Assembly: GCA_958446835.1 (NCBI GenBank)
Contig: CAUCXT010000013.1
Coordinates: forward strand, 7,765 to 71,764
DNA length: 64,000 nucleotides
Direction of reading: 5' to 3'
From: an uncultured Eubacterium sp.
GTDB lineage: Bacteria > Bacillota > Clostridia > Lachnospirales > Lachnospiraceae
Below the pieces are notes generated by a model that worked only from the letters and a program-made list of their open reading frames with translations, had not been told where the DNA came from and did no database searches. Both the position numbers and the translations under genes were made by a program. Shown here in pieces: positions 44,009 to 53,233 of the stretch (positions are counted from its first letter, which is position 1; the number at the start of each line of letters is the position of its first letter).

Positions 44009-45403
44009 ATGGTTTTTTCCAGTCTTGAATTTATTTTTCGTTTTTTGCCGATTTTCTTTTTGGCTTATATTGCGACACCGGCAAGGTACAGAAATATTGT
44101 GCTGGTGGTCGGAAGCCTTGTATTTTATGCGGTTGGGGAACCGGTGTATATATTTCTTATGATGGCGTCAATACTTTTAAATTATGCATTGGCGATAGGA
44201 ATATCCAATAGCAAAGGACATGGACGTGCGGGACTGCTTCTTGGAATCGGTATGGCGGTTGACCTTGGAATACTTTTCTTTTTTAAGTATCTGAATTTTT
44301 TTATTGAAAATATATGTGCTGTAGCCGGCTTTAGGGCACCCTCGGTCGATGTGGCGCTGCCGCTTGGAATAAGCTTTTATACCTTCCAGATTATGTCCTA
44401 CATAATAGATGTATATAGAAAAAAATATCACGCGAGCAGAAATCTGATAGAAGTAGCTGCATATATATGCATGTTTCCACAGCTTATCGCCGGGCCTATT
44501 GTGACCTTTGATGAGGTACGGCCGCAATTGAAAGAAAGAAAAATAAGTTTTGCAAATATTGAGGGCGGACTGATTCTTTTTGTGGTCGGGCTTGTATATA
44601 AGGTTATGCTGGCAAATCAGATAGCGGCGTTATGGAATGATGTCATGGTGGTCGGTGTGATGGGAATTAACACGGCAACGGCGTGGCTTGGCGCGTGGGG
44701 TTATTCGATGCAGATATATTTTGATTTCCTTGGATATTCGCTCATGGCGATAGGAATGGGGTATATGCTGGGCTTTAAGTTCCCTAAGAATTTTTCCAAT
44801 CCTTACTGTGCGGTATCCGTCACGGATTTCTGGCGCAGATGGCATATCACTCTTGGAAGATGGTTCCGCGAATATGTCTATATTCCGCTTGGAGGAAATA
44901 AAAAGGGAAAGCTGAGACTTGTTATCAACACCTTCATTGTATGGTTTCTTACAGGTCTGTGGCATGGAGCAGCATGGAATTTTATTATATGGGGAATGTT
45001 TTTCTTCGTTCTTATGATGCTTGAAAAGTTCATTTATCTTAAGTTTTTGGAAAAACATCCGATAATAGGGCATTTGTATATGCTCATTATAATCCCGGTA
45101 TCATGGGTTATATTTAACATTACCAATCTTGGCGAACTTAAATTATATCTGCTTAGAATGTTCGGAAACCATGCAGCTTCCGGTGTGTCGCTCGGTGGCA
45201 TGGAGAAATTCGTAAGTCTTTTGGGAAAATACTGGTGGATGCTTGCAATCTGCACAGTGTGTGCAACACCGCTTCCGATGAAGCTTATAAATAAGTATAA
45301 AAATAATATTTTTTTGAAGATATTTTTTGTATTTCTGTTCTGGATATGTGTATATCTGCTATCAGTACAAAAGAGCAATCCTTTTTTATATTTCAGATTT
45401 TAA
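44009..45403 (+). CDS. MBOAT family membrane O-acyltransferase (AlgI/DltB-like)
   Basis: The 464-aa protein has about eleven membrane helices. It carries PLGISFYTFQIMSYIIDVYR, FPQLIAGPI, SVTDFWRRWHITLGRWFREYVYIPLGGNK (first conserved His region) and TGLWHGAAWNF with the catalytic His, all hallmarks of the AlgI group. These enzymes move an acetyl group across the membrane for O-acetylation of an extracellular glycan. The start is ATG 44009, with AAAGGGG about 10 bases upstream. The SGNH protein downstream is its natural partner. Confidence 0.9.
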   Translation: MVFSSLEFIFRFLPIFFLAYIATPARYRNIVLVVGSLVFYAVGEPVYIFLMMASILLNYALAIGISNSKGHGRAGLLLGIGMAVDLGILFFFKYLNFFIENICAVAGFRAPSVDVALPLGISFYTFQIMSYIIDVYRKKYHASRNLIEVAAYICMFPQLIAGPIVTFDEVRPQLKERKISFANIEGGLILFVVGLVYKVMLANQIAALWNDVMVVGVMGINTATAWLGAWGYSMQIYFDFLGYSLMAIGMGYMLGFKFPKNFSNPYCAVSVTDFWRRWHITLGRWFREYVYIPLGGNKKGKLRLVINTFIVWFLTGLWHGAAWNFIIWGMFFFVLMMLEKFIYLKFLEKHPIIGHLYMLIIIPVSWVIFNITNLGELKLYLLRMFGNHAASGVSLGGMEKFVSLLGKYWWMLAICTVCATPLPMKLINKYKNNIFLKIFFVFLFWICVYLLSVQKSNPFLYFRF

Positions 45404-45427
45404 AATATCAGCATTGTACTTAAGGAG

Positions 45428-46558
45428 GTGCGTGTTACGGCAGCTAAATTTATTAAACAATGTTCTTTTACGTGGATGTTGATTTTATCGGCGGCTATGA
45501 TATATATAGTCAGCTTTGTGGGCGTTAAAAATGGTAAACTTAAGAATGATATTTCATGGACACAGCCTGTTTTTGTGGCGCTTTTTAACAATGATGTGAA
45601 TGATGGACGCACGGAGGCGTTTAATGAGCCGGTTGAAGTTATCATAAAGGATGGAAAGCTTGACAGACTGGCGGATGCCGGTACGATGGCAGGGGATGGA
45701 CAGAGCACCGGGGAAAACAGCAGTACAGAAGTAATTGATAAGGATAATAATGGTGGAGAGCCTGTGACTGATGTACCACAGAAAGAGACAGAAGCCGGAA
45801 GCGAAGGGGTTAATATCGGGGAGGAGAACGGTATCAACAGCGAATACAACATTGAGAGCGCATACTCAGGGCAGGTAGAGTTCGTCAAGGTTGATATGCG
45901 CCATGCAAGGTCGGGATATTACAGCGACTTTGACACAATAGCGCTCACTTCTAAGCTTGATTATATAAATGTGGATAATGATTACTTTTCCAACGCCTGC
46001 TTTATCGGTGATTCGCGTATGGAGGGCTTGTATTTTTACGGTGATTTAAAGGAAGCGGATTTTGTGTATAAGCCGGGAGCTACAGTGTACGACATAATGA
46101 ATAATAAGCTGTCCATGAATGGTGGTGGAAGTTGTCAGTTAACCGATGTGCTTGCTAAGAAGCAGTATGCGCAGATATATATGATGGTCGGTGTAAATGA
46201 GCTTGGAGATAAGAATCCGGATGAATATGCGAAAGCTTATTCAAATGATATAGAAACTATAAGACAGCTTCAGCCTGATGCGGTCATATTCATAATAGGC
46301 ATGATGCATGTGACAACACAGTATTCTGATTCAAGTGATGTGTTTAACAACGATAATATAGATGCCAGAAATACGGCGGCTGCGGCTATTGCCAATGGCA
46401 GGGACATTTTCTATCTTGATATGAACGAGTGCGTGGATGACGGTGCGGGCGGAGTTATCGGGGACTACAGCTATGATGGCGTTCATCTGAAGGCTGAATA
46501 TTATAAGCTCTGGACAGAATGGATGAAAGCACATGGTATTAAAAACTTAATAAAATAA
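45428..46558 (+). CDS. Membrane-anchored SGNH-fold hydrolase/acetyltransferase partner of MBOAT protein
   Basis: An N-terminal anchor helix (residues about 14-32) is followed by an acidic, low-complexity extracellular linker (about 60-150) and an SGNH domain with block I GDSR (S196), block III GVNELG and catalytic D350/H353 in YDGVH. It would complete transfer of acetyl groups to a surface polymer delivered by the MBOAT protein 24 bases upstream. The start is odd: AAGGAGG (45422-45428) overlaps the only nearby in-frame standard codon, GTG 45428, while a well-spaced codon, ACG 45437, is non-standard. The next Met is residue 17. Confidence 0.8.
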   Translation: MRVTAAKFIKQCSFTWMLILSAAMIYIVSFVGVKNGKLKNDISWTQPVFVALFNNDVNDGRTEAFNEPVEVIIKDGKLDRLADAGTMAGDGQSTGENSSTEVIDKDNNGGEPVTDVPQKETEAGSEGVNIGEENGINSEYNIESAYSGQVEFVKVDMRHARSGYYSDFDTIALTSKLDYINVDNDYFSNACFIGDSRMEGLYFYGDLKEADFVYKPGATVYDIMNNKLSMNGGGSCQLTDVLAKKQYAQIYMMVGVNELGDKNPDEYAKAYSNDIETIRQLQPDAVIFIIGMMHVTTQYSDSSDVFNNDNIDARNTAAAAIANGRDIFYLDMNECVDDGAGGVIGDYSYDGVHLKAEYYKLWTEWMKAHGIKNLIK

Positions 46559-46606
46559 AGCAGTTAACAAAAAGGTGCATTTTATTTAATAATCATAATT
46601 TTTTTA

Positions 46607-46635
46607 TTGCTTATGGTTTACTTTTATTGTATAAT
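46607..46635 (+). promoter_or_regulatory. Promoter of gdhA
   Basis: TTGCTT (46607-46612), a 17-base spacer and TATAAT (46630-46635). The leader of about 70 bases includes small hairpins such as CAGC-ATAA-GCTG. Confidence 0.65.
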
Positions 46636-46712
46636 GCATTAACAGAGCAAAGTGCAGAAAGCTTTGTCATGAATCAGCATAAGCTGACACAACTTTCAGG
46701 AGGTATAATTTT

Positions 46713-48071
46713 ATGTCATACGTTGATGAAGTACTTGCAAAAGTTAAAGAGAAGAACGCATCAGAGCCGGAATTCCTTCAGGCTGTAACAGAGGTTCTTG
46801 AGTCACTCAGACCTGTTATCGATGCAAATGAGGAGCTTTATAGGAAGAATGCAATTCTTGAGAGAATCACTGAGCCGGATCGTCAGATTATGTTCCGTGT
46901 ACCTTGGGTAGATGACAATGGACAGGTTCAGGTAAACAGAGGCTTCCGTGTACAGTTCAATAATGCCATTGGACCATACAAGGGCGGTTTAAGACTTCAT
47001 CCTTCTGTTAACTTAGGTATTATCAAGTTCCTTGGTTTTGAGCAGGTATTCAAGAACTCTCTCACAACACTTCCTATCGGCGGTGGCAAGGGTGGTTCAG
47101 ACTTCGATCCTAAGGGAAAGTCAGACAGAGAGATTATGGCATTCTGCCAGAGCTTCATGACAGAGCTTTATAAGTATATTGGTGCAGATGTGGATGTACC
47201 TGCCGGCGATATCGGAACAGGCGCAAGAGAAATCGGATTTTTATTTGGTCAGTACAAGAGAATCCGCGGCTGCTTCGAGGGTGTACTCACAGGTAAGGGA
47301 CTTACTTATGGCGGTTCACTTGCACGTACACAGGCTACAGGCTACGGTCTTTTATATTTGACAAATGCACTTTTAAAGGATCATGGCATTGATATCGCAG
47401 GAAAGACATGCGCAGTATCAGGTTCAGGTAATGTTGCAATCTATGCTATCGAGAAGGCACATCAGCTCGGCGCTAAGGTTGTCACATGCTCAGATTCTAC
47501 AGGCTGGATTTATGATCCGGAAGGAATTGATGTGGCACTTCTTAAGGAAGTTAAGGAGGTTAAGCGTGCACGTCTTACAGAGTATGCTGCAGCTCGTCCA
47601 TCAGCAGAGTATCATGCTAAGCAGAACGGTGAGCACGGCGTATGGCAGTACAAGGTAGACTTAGCTCTTCCATGTGCTACACAGAACGAGCTTGACCTTG
47701 AGGATGCTAAGATGTTAGTGGCTAACGGAGTTACATCCGTAACAGAGGGTGCGAACATGCCTACTACTCTTGAGGCTACTAAGTACTTACAGGCTAACGG
47801 AGTATTGTTCGTTGGTGGTAAGGCAGCTAACGCAGGCGGTGTTGCTACATCCGCATTGGAGATGAGCCAGAACTCTGAGAGACTTTCATGGACATTCGAG
47901 GAGGTTGACGGCAAGCTTAAGGGTATCATGGAGACAATCTACGCAAACATCAGTGACGCTGCTAAGAGATACAATGCAACAGTAGGCGGACAGACAGACT
48001 ACGTTGCAGGTGCTAACATCGCAGGATTCGAGAAGGTTGTCGATGCTATGCTTGCACAGGGCGTATACTAA
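46713..48071 (+). CDS. gdhA: Glutamate dehydrogenase (probably NADP-specific)
   Basis: The 452-aa enzyme is of the hexameric small-GDH class, with KGGLRLHPSVNLGIIKFLGFEQVFKNSLTTLPIGGGKGGSDFDPKGKSD (catalytic lysines), DVPAGDIGTGAREIG and a Rossmann motif SGSGNVA. It interconverts glutamate with 2-oxoglutarate and ammonia. NADP preference is inferred from family resemblance. AGGAGG lies about 9 bases before ATG. Codon use is biased toward the highly expressed set, as in the KDG kinase gene. A terminator and a large palindrome follow. Confidence 0.92.
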   Translation: MSYVDEVLAKVKEKNASEPEFLQAVTEVLESLRPVIDANEELYRKNAILERITEPDRQIMFRVPWVDDNGQVQVNRGFRVQFNNAIGPYKGGLRLHPSVNLGIIKFLGFEQVFKNSLTTLPIGGGKGGSDFDPKGKSDREIMAFCQSFMTELYKYIGADVDVPAGDIGTGAREIGFLFGQYKRIRGCFEGVLTGKGLTYGGSLARTQATGYGLLYLTNALLKDHGIDIAGKTCAVSGSGNVAIYAIEKAHQLGAKVVTCSDSTGWIYDPEGIDVALLKEVKEVKRARLTEYAAARPSAEYHAKQNGEHGVWQYKVDLALPCATQNELDLEDAKMLVANGVTSVTEGANMPTTLEATKYLQANGVLFVGGKAANAGGVATSALEMSQNSERLSWTFEEVDGKLKGIMETIYANISDAAKRYNATVGGQTDYVAGANIAGFEKVVDAMLAQGVY

Positions 48072-48109
48072 ATTTCACGTTATCAAAAACAGAATTGTAA
48101 ATAATGCAG

Positions 48110-48147
48110 AAATCCGTTATACTACTATATAGGTATAACGGATTTTT
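48110..48147 (+). terminator. Terminator of gdhA
   Basis: Perfect 13-bp arms AAATCCGTTATAC (48110-48122) and GTATAACGGATTT (48133-48145) enclose a 10-base loop, followed by TT and T-rich sequence. Confidence 0.85.
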
Positions 48148-48155
48148 GTTATCAT

Positions 48156-48210
48156 GGGACATGGGTCTCTGTGACGGGGGTCTGCCCCCTGTCACAGAGA
48201 CCCATGTCCC
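48156..48210. repeat. REP-like long palindrome (20-bp perfect arms plus G5/C5)
   Basis: The 20-bp arms at 48156-48175 and 48191-48210 (GGGACATGGG... paired with ...CCCATGTCCC) continue into GGGGG/CCCCC around a TCTG loop, with one bulged T. It is much richer in GC than its surroundings and lies just after a normal terminator. Its GGGACA/TGTCCC ends resemble REP sequences mobilised by RAYT (IS200-like TnpA) enzymes. Confidence 0.7.
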
Positions 48211-48239
48211 GACACTATTTAACATTATGGAGAAAGACA

Positions 48240-49508
48240 ATGCGTGAACGAATAGAATATGCGATAAAGACATTAAGACCGATAGGGAGAAATCTGCTTA
48301 TATTGTTAAAGTGGCTGACGCTTGCGGTGCTTGTGGGGCTGGTTGCGGGCGGCGTGAGCACGCTGTTTGCCAAGGCGATGGGCTTTGTGACAACCTTCAG
48401 GATGGAAAATCCGTGGCTGATATTGCTTCTGCCTGTGGGCGGAATAATCATCGTTACGGCGTACAAGCTCTTGCATAACGAGAATGACAGGGGAACCAAT
48501 CTTATACTTGCTGAGATACACAAGGGCGGGGATGTCCCGTCGAGGGTTGCACCGCTTATCATATTTTCGACTGTAGTCAGCCATTTCTTTGGTGCGTCGG
48601 TAGGACGTGAGGGTGCGGCGCTTCAGCTTGGGGGAAGTCTTGGAAGCTTTTTAGGAAGGATAATCCGCCTTGATGAGAAGGACAGAAGGGTAATGATAAT
48701 GTGCGGCATGAGTGCGGCATTTGCGGCGCTGTTCGGAACGCCTATGGCGGCAGCTATATTCGTGATAGAGGTTGTGCAGGTCGGAATCATGTACTATGTG
48801 GCACTTGTGCCATGTATTTTCGCGGCACTGGTGGCGAGCAATTTCTCAGCGAGCATGGGAATCAACCCTGAGGCATTTATCATAAAAGATATTCCAAAGA
48901 TAACTGTCCTTAATATGGGAAGGACTGTGCTCCTTGCCATAATATGCGCGGGTGTCAGTGTCATTTTCTGTATGATGCTTCACAATGCCGGAAAGTATTT
49001 CAAAAAGTATATAAAGAATCAATATCTGAGAATAATTGCCGGAAGTGCTCTTATAATTCTTATAACCATACTGTTAAAAACTGATGACTACATGGGTGCA
49101 GGAATGAATGTTATTGAGCGCGCGATAGAGGGGGAGGCTGTTCCAACAGCATTCCTGTTTAAAATGCTGTTGACTGCGCTTGCAATAGGCTGCGGCTTCA
49201 AGGGCGGAGAGATTGTTCCGACCTTTTTTGTCGGTGCTACGCTTGGCTGTGTTGTCGGTCAGCTTATCGGGCTTCCTGCTTCCTGCGCGGCTGCCGTCGG
49301 AATGATAGGTATGTTCTGCTGCGTAACTAACTGTCCGGTAGCTTCAATGCTTATTGCATTTGAGCTGTTCGGCTATGAGGCGGCACCGTTTTTCCTTGTG
49401 TGCAATGCGGTTGGGTATCTGATGAGTGGGTACTATGGGCTGTACAGTGAGCAGGTATTTATCGGGTCAAAATATAAGTTTGACAGTGAGGAGAAGAAGG
49501 CACATTGA
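48240..49508 (+). CDS. ClC family chloride channel / H+-Cl- antiporter
   Basis: The 422-aa protein has about ten to twelve membrane segments. It has the ClC helix-N-terminus motif GREGAALQLGGSLGSFLG, containing the gating glutamate in the GREG position, and later GGFKGGEIVPTFFVGATLG-type and FCCVTNCPVASMLIAFELFG segments. There are no CBS domains. It moves chloride or a related anion across the cytoplasmic membrane. ATG 48240 follows GGAGAAAG; the longer frame from 48171 would run through the palindrome and is rejected. Confidence 0.88.
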   Translation: MRERIEYAIKTLRPIGRNLLILLKWLTLAVLVGLVAGGVSTLFAKAMGFVTTFRMENPWLILLLPVGGIIIVTAYKLLHNENDRGTNLILAEIHKGGDVPSRVAPLIIFSTVVSHFFGASVGREGAALQLGGSLGSFLGRIIRLDEKDRRVMIMCGMSAAFAALFGTPMAAAIFVIEVVQVGIMYYVALVPCIFAALVASNFSASMGINPEAFIIKDIPKITVLNMGRTVLLAIICAGVSVIFCMMLHNAGKYFKKYIKNQYLRIIAGSALIILITILLKTDDYMGAGMNVIERAIEGEAVPTAFLFKMLLTALAIGCGFKGGEIVPTFFVGATLGCVVGQLIGLPASCAAAVGMIGMFCCVTNCPVASMLIAFELFGYEAAPFFLVCNAVGYLMSGYYGLYSEQVFIGSKYKFDSEEKKAH

Positions 49509-49530
49509 TTGCGAAAGGGGGAGTATGTAG

Positions 49531-51411
49531 ATGAGAATTGTATCGCTTACAATAAAGAATTTTAAATCAATCAAGAGCATTGAGATAAATGATATAGAGA
49601 GTGCATTTATAATTGTCGGAAAGAATAGTGTGGGAAAGACGGTTATTCTTGATGCGATAAGGGCGGTAGCGGGGCAGTATGCGGTTAAGAAGGAGGATTT
49701 CAATACTGTCGGGAGCAATATTGAGATTGGTGTGAGACTTGAGATTACCCGCGCAGACCTTGCTCTTCTTAACAAGTATGGCGTGGTGAGCCACTATAAG
49801 AGGTACACGGCGTGGGAGAAGGATTTTAAGTCGAAGCTGCCTTCGTATGCAAGTGAGCCTGTGGACAGTGAGGGAGTGCTGTCATTTACCTATATTGCAA
49901 ATGCGGAGGGTAAAATACGCTATTTTGACGGCTTTAAGAAGGATAACAGATATATTCCGGAGGTGTTTCCTACGCTCCATTTTATCTCACATGAGAGGGA
50001 ACTTACGGAGCTGCAGAGGGACATATTCCTTGGGGACAGAGAGCTTAAGCTTCTCTCAGATGGGAATTGTATGTTCGATGTTGGAAAGAAGTGTGACAAC
50101 TGCTTTCAGTGTATAGGCATGATTGAGAACAAGAAGGCCTCGGAGCTGAGCATTTTTGAGTCTGCGAGACTTTTTCAGTATAAGCTTACAAGGCTTGACA
50201 TGCAGGATTTCCTTGAGCGGCTTAACGATAATTTCATAAAAAACGGTGGGCGCGACAGGCTGAGACTCAAGGTAGATGACACTCTTATGCGTAATGCGAT
50301 ACCGCAGGTGTATGTCGAGAATGAGGCACAGGGCTTCACCAACACGATAGCCGAGATGGGTGAGGGACTTAAGAGCATGTATATACTGTCACTACTTGAG
50401 ACATACGCGGAGGATGAGGACAGGATACCATGTATCATAATGATTGAGGATCCGGAGAGCTATCTGCACCCACAGCTTCAGAAGAGCGCGGGCGAGATTC
50501 TATACAAGCTGTCCAAGAAGAATCAGGTGATTTTTTCCACACATTCGCCTAATATGATATTTAACTTTAATTCAAGACAGATTAAACAGGTGTACATAGA
50601 TAACGATGGCTATACACAGGTGAGAGAGAAGCCGGATATTGACCGGATATTGAATGATCTTGGGTATTCTGCAAATGATCTTATGAATGTCAGCTTTGTT
50701 TTCTTTGTGGAGGGCAAGCAGGACGAGAGCAGATTGCCTTTGCTGCTCAGAAAATACTATAGCGAGACTTATGATGAGGACGGCCAGCTAAGGCGCATTG
50801 CAATTATTGCGACCAACAGCTGCACCAACATCAAGACCTACGCCAATCTAAAGTATATAAATAAATTATATATAAGGGATCAGTTTCTTATGATACGTGA
50901 CGGTGATGCGAAGGATGCCGATGAGCTTAAACGTCAGCTATGCGGTTATTATAGGGAAAGAGGAAAGGCGGACAAGGGAAATCTTCCACGCGTTACGGAG
51001 AAGAATGTACTTATACTCAAGTATTATTCATTTGAAAATTATTTCCTTGATCCTGAAATAATGACAAAGATAGGAGTGGTTAAGAGCGTTGACCAGTTCT
51101 ATGACATTCTATACTCAAAGTACAGGGAATATCTGTTTAAGCTAAAAAGCATGAAGAATATGTGTGAGCGGCTTGGAATAACGATAGACAGCCGTGAGGA
51201 CATAATAGCCAATATGGAAAATATACGGATATATGTCAGAGGACATAATCTTTACGATATTTTTTATGGAAGATATAAGGGAGAACGTGAGAGGGATATT
51301 CTGAACAGATATATTGAGGAGGCAGACAGAGATACCTTCAAGGATATCTTAGACGCTATAGACAGCTTCGTATATTTTGAGAATAAAAAAACGGACAGCA
51401 GGGAAGCTTAA
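49531..51411 (+). CDS. OLD-like AAA ATPase fused to TOPRIM domain, with cysteine cluster
   Basis: An SMC/ABC-type ATPase with Walker A GKNSVGKT (30-37), a signature-like EMGEGLKS (275-282), Walker B IIMIEDPE (302-309) and STHSP switch (336-340) is followed by a TOPRIM domain: FVEGKQDE (392-399, metal Glu394) and DGD (457-459). This is the layout of class 1 OLD-family nucleases, several of which act in phage defence. An insert holds C180, C188, C191 and C194 (CxxCxxC plus one), a probable metal site that I do not know in OLD proteins. No UvrD-like GajB partner is adjacent. GGGGGAG precedes ATG. Confidence 0.82.
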   Translation: MRIVSLTIKNFKSIKSIEINDIESAFIIVGKNSVGKTVILDAIRAVAGQYAVKKEDFNTVGSNIEIGVRLEITRADLALLNKYGVVSHYKRYTAWEKDFKSKLPSYASEPVDSEGVLSFTYIANAEGKIRYFDGFKKDNRYIPEVFPTLHFISHERELTELQRDIFLGDRELKLLSDGNCMFDVGKKCDNCFQCIGMIENKKASELSIFESARLFQYKLTRLDMQDFLERLNDNFIKNGGRDRLRLKVDDTLMRNAIPQVYVENEAQGFTNTIAEMGEGLKSMYILSLLETYAEDEDRIPCIIMIEDPESYLHPQLQKSAGEILYKLSKKNQVIFSTHSPNMIFNFNSRQIKQVYIDNDGYTQVREKPDIDRILNDLGYSANDLMNVSFVFFVEGKQDESRLPLLLRKYYSETYDEDGQLRRIAIIATNSCTNIKTYANLKYINKLYIRDQFLMIRDGDAKDADELKRQLCGYYRERGKADKGNLPRVTEKNVLILKYYSFENYFLDPEIMTKIGVVKSVDQFYDILYSKYREYLFKLKSMKNMCERLGITIDSREDIIANMENIRIYVRGHNLYDIFYGRYKGERERDILNRYIEEADRDTFKDILDAIDSFVYFENKKTDSREA

Positions 51412-51424
51412 GCTCTGCTGTCCG
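51386..51424 (-). terminator. Terminator of the minus-strand flippase gene, overlapping the OLD-like gene end
   Basis: Arms CGGACAGCAG (51392-51401) and CTGCTGTCCG (51415-51424) enclose a central AGCTTAAGCT. Seven T residues follow on the minus strand. The stem lies partly inside the last codons of the OLD-like gene. Confidence 0.75.
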
Positions 51425-51469
51425 GTGAAATGCAATGTGAATTGATTTTCTAAAGATATATCCACTTAA

Positions 51470-53086
51470 TTACATAAGATGAAGCTTCTTAGCGAGTCGC
51501 CCGATACGCATTCCCATAGGAAAGTCCGGCAGATCGCTTTCATCTAATCCCCCGAGAAGTAGTATGAGTACAAAATATATTATAACGGCAGCGATAACCG
51601 ATATAAGGCAGGAGATTATGTTAGAATGAAGCAGTGTATAGCCAAGGCGGTATATAAGCAGTGCACAGCCACCCATTATTACGCTTGAAATTGCAGGAAT
51701 TATGAAGGTTGTTCTATATTCCTGCCTGTAGCGGAGATGTCTGTTCACGCAGATGGCATTGAGTATGCAGACAACGAGCGGGTATGTTACATTTCCGATT
51801 ACCAGAGTGTATATTCCGAGCTTTGTGAATTTCAGCAGGATGAATACAAGCACTACATGTATCAGGAGCGATATTGCGGCGTGCTTTACCGGCATGCGCA
51901 TAAGGTTTATTCCCTGCAGCGCGGCATTGGTCACGGTTGAAAGGGCGTAGAAGATGACAGCTACACTTCCGGCTGCCAACAGCCATCCGCCGAGCTTATA
52001 GTCGGATGACGGGAACAGCATGCGCACGATAGGACCTCCGAGGAAGGTCAGACCGAAGGCACATGGGAAGGCTATGATCATATTTACCTTTACCGATACG
52101 GCTATTTTTTGCTTCATGGCTTTTCTGTCACCCTTTGTAAAAGCGGCGACAAGAGTCGGAATCAATGACGATGCCATGGCGGATGCGATTGCAATAGGCA
52201 CATTTACAAGAAGCTTGTACTTAGTGCTGTACACACCATATAAGGTTGAGACATTATCGCCTGTTGCGAGCTTTGAGAACATCATGCTGTCGATAACACC
52301 GCTGAGCTGATACACAGTCTGTCCGAGAATTACAGGGATGATAGTGGCAATCAGCATTTTATATATTTCAAAATAACTTGTATCATCAATACTGTGGTCG
52401 CGGCGGAGCTGTTTTTTTACTATAGGATGATATATAATATATACAAACACAAGAAAGAACAATCCTGTGGCGGCACCGAGCAGTGTTCCCATCGTGGAAC
52501 CGGCAGCCCCCCAGCCTGCGGCTATTTCGGAGTCTGCATGTCCGCGTATGAATGACCATGCAAAGAATATGCTTCCTGCGGCATTGACAATCTGCTCAAG
52601 AACCTGCGATATTGCGGTTGGAATCATGGTTCTTCTTGCCTGAAAGAAACCTCTCAGGGTTCCAAGCAGCGCGACAACGAAAATTGTGATGGCAAGTACT
52701 TTTAATGGGATGGCAATTCCTGTAAAATTACTATAAAAGTGTGTTTCTATAAAACCGGCTCCGAAGAAAATAAGCAGTGCCATAAGTCCACCGGATATAC
52801 ATGAGAAGATGAGCGCAGCGGTGAAGATTTTCTTTCCTGTCCTGTAACAGCCCTTTGCAAGCTGTGCTGAAAGGAGCTTGGAGACTGCAAGAGGCAGACT
52901 GTATGAGGAGAGAATAAGCGCAAGATTATATATTTCGTATGCGGCGCCGTAGATACCGTTTCCTTCATCACCTATAATATTGGCTACAGGAATACGATAT
53001 ACAATGCCTATCATTCGTACTATTATTGATGCCATGGCAAGAATCGTGCCCTGACGGATAAAGTTGGTTTTCCGGTTCTCAGACAT
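51470..53086 (-). CDS. SpoVB/MurJ-like oligosaccharide flippase (MOP superfamily)
   Basis: The 538-aa protein has about fourteen membrane helices and the MOP pattern TNFIRQGTILAMASIIVRMIGIVYRIPV and NGIYGAAYEIYNLALILSSYSLPLAVSKLLS, typical of the SpoVB / YtgP / polysaccharide-export group. It would flip a lipid-linked wall or spore-cortex precursor. The family cannot be resolved further by eye. AAGGAG precedes ATG on the minus strand. It is divergent from the YhaO-like gene. Confidence 0.83.
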   Translation of the reverse strand: MSENRKTNFIRQGTILAMASIIVRMIGIVYRIPVANIIGDEGNGIYGAAYEIYNLALILSSYSLPLAVSKLLSAQLAKGCYRTGKKIFTAALIFSCISGGLMALLIFFGAGFIETHFYSNFTGIAIPLKVLAITIFVVALLGTLRGFFQARRTMIPTAISQVLEQIVNAAGSIFFAWSFIRGHADSEIAAGWGAAGSTMGTLLGAATGLFFLVFVYIIYHPIVKKQLRRDHSIDDTSYFEIYKMLIATIIPVILGQTVYQLSGVIDSMMFSKLATGDNVSTLYGVYSTKYKLLVNVPIAIASAMASSLIPTLVAAFTKGDRKAMKQKIAVSVKVNMIIAFPCAFGLTFLGGPIVRMLFPSSDYKLGGWLLAAGSVAVIFYALSTVTNAALQGINLMRMPVKHAAISLLIHVVLVFILLKFTKLGIYTLVIGNVTYPLVVCILNAICVNRHLRYRQEYRTTFIIPAISSVIMGGCALLIYRLGYTLLHSNIISCLISVIAAVIIYFVLILLLGGLDESDLPDFPMGMRIGRLAKKLHLM

Positions 53087-53166
53087 AAGAGGACTCCTTA
53101 TCGGTAACTGATGTAATAAGTATTAATTTTCAAAACGTAAATATAATATACGCTTTTATGAGTAAT

Positions 53167-53194
53167 TTGGCAATCGTACTTTTTTTATTATAAA
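53167..53194 (+). promoter_or_regulatory. Promoter of the YhaO-YhaN-like operon
   Basis: TTGGCA (53167-53172), a 16-base spacer and TATAAA (53189-53194). Confidence 0.55.
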
Positions 53195-53233
53195 TATTAC
53201 CTTATAAAATATAAGACAACAAGGAGGCTGTAC

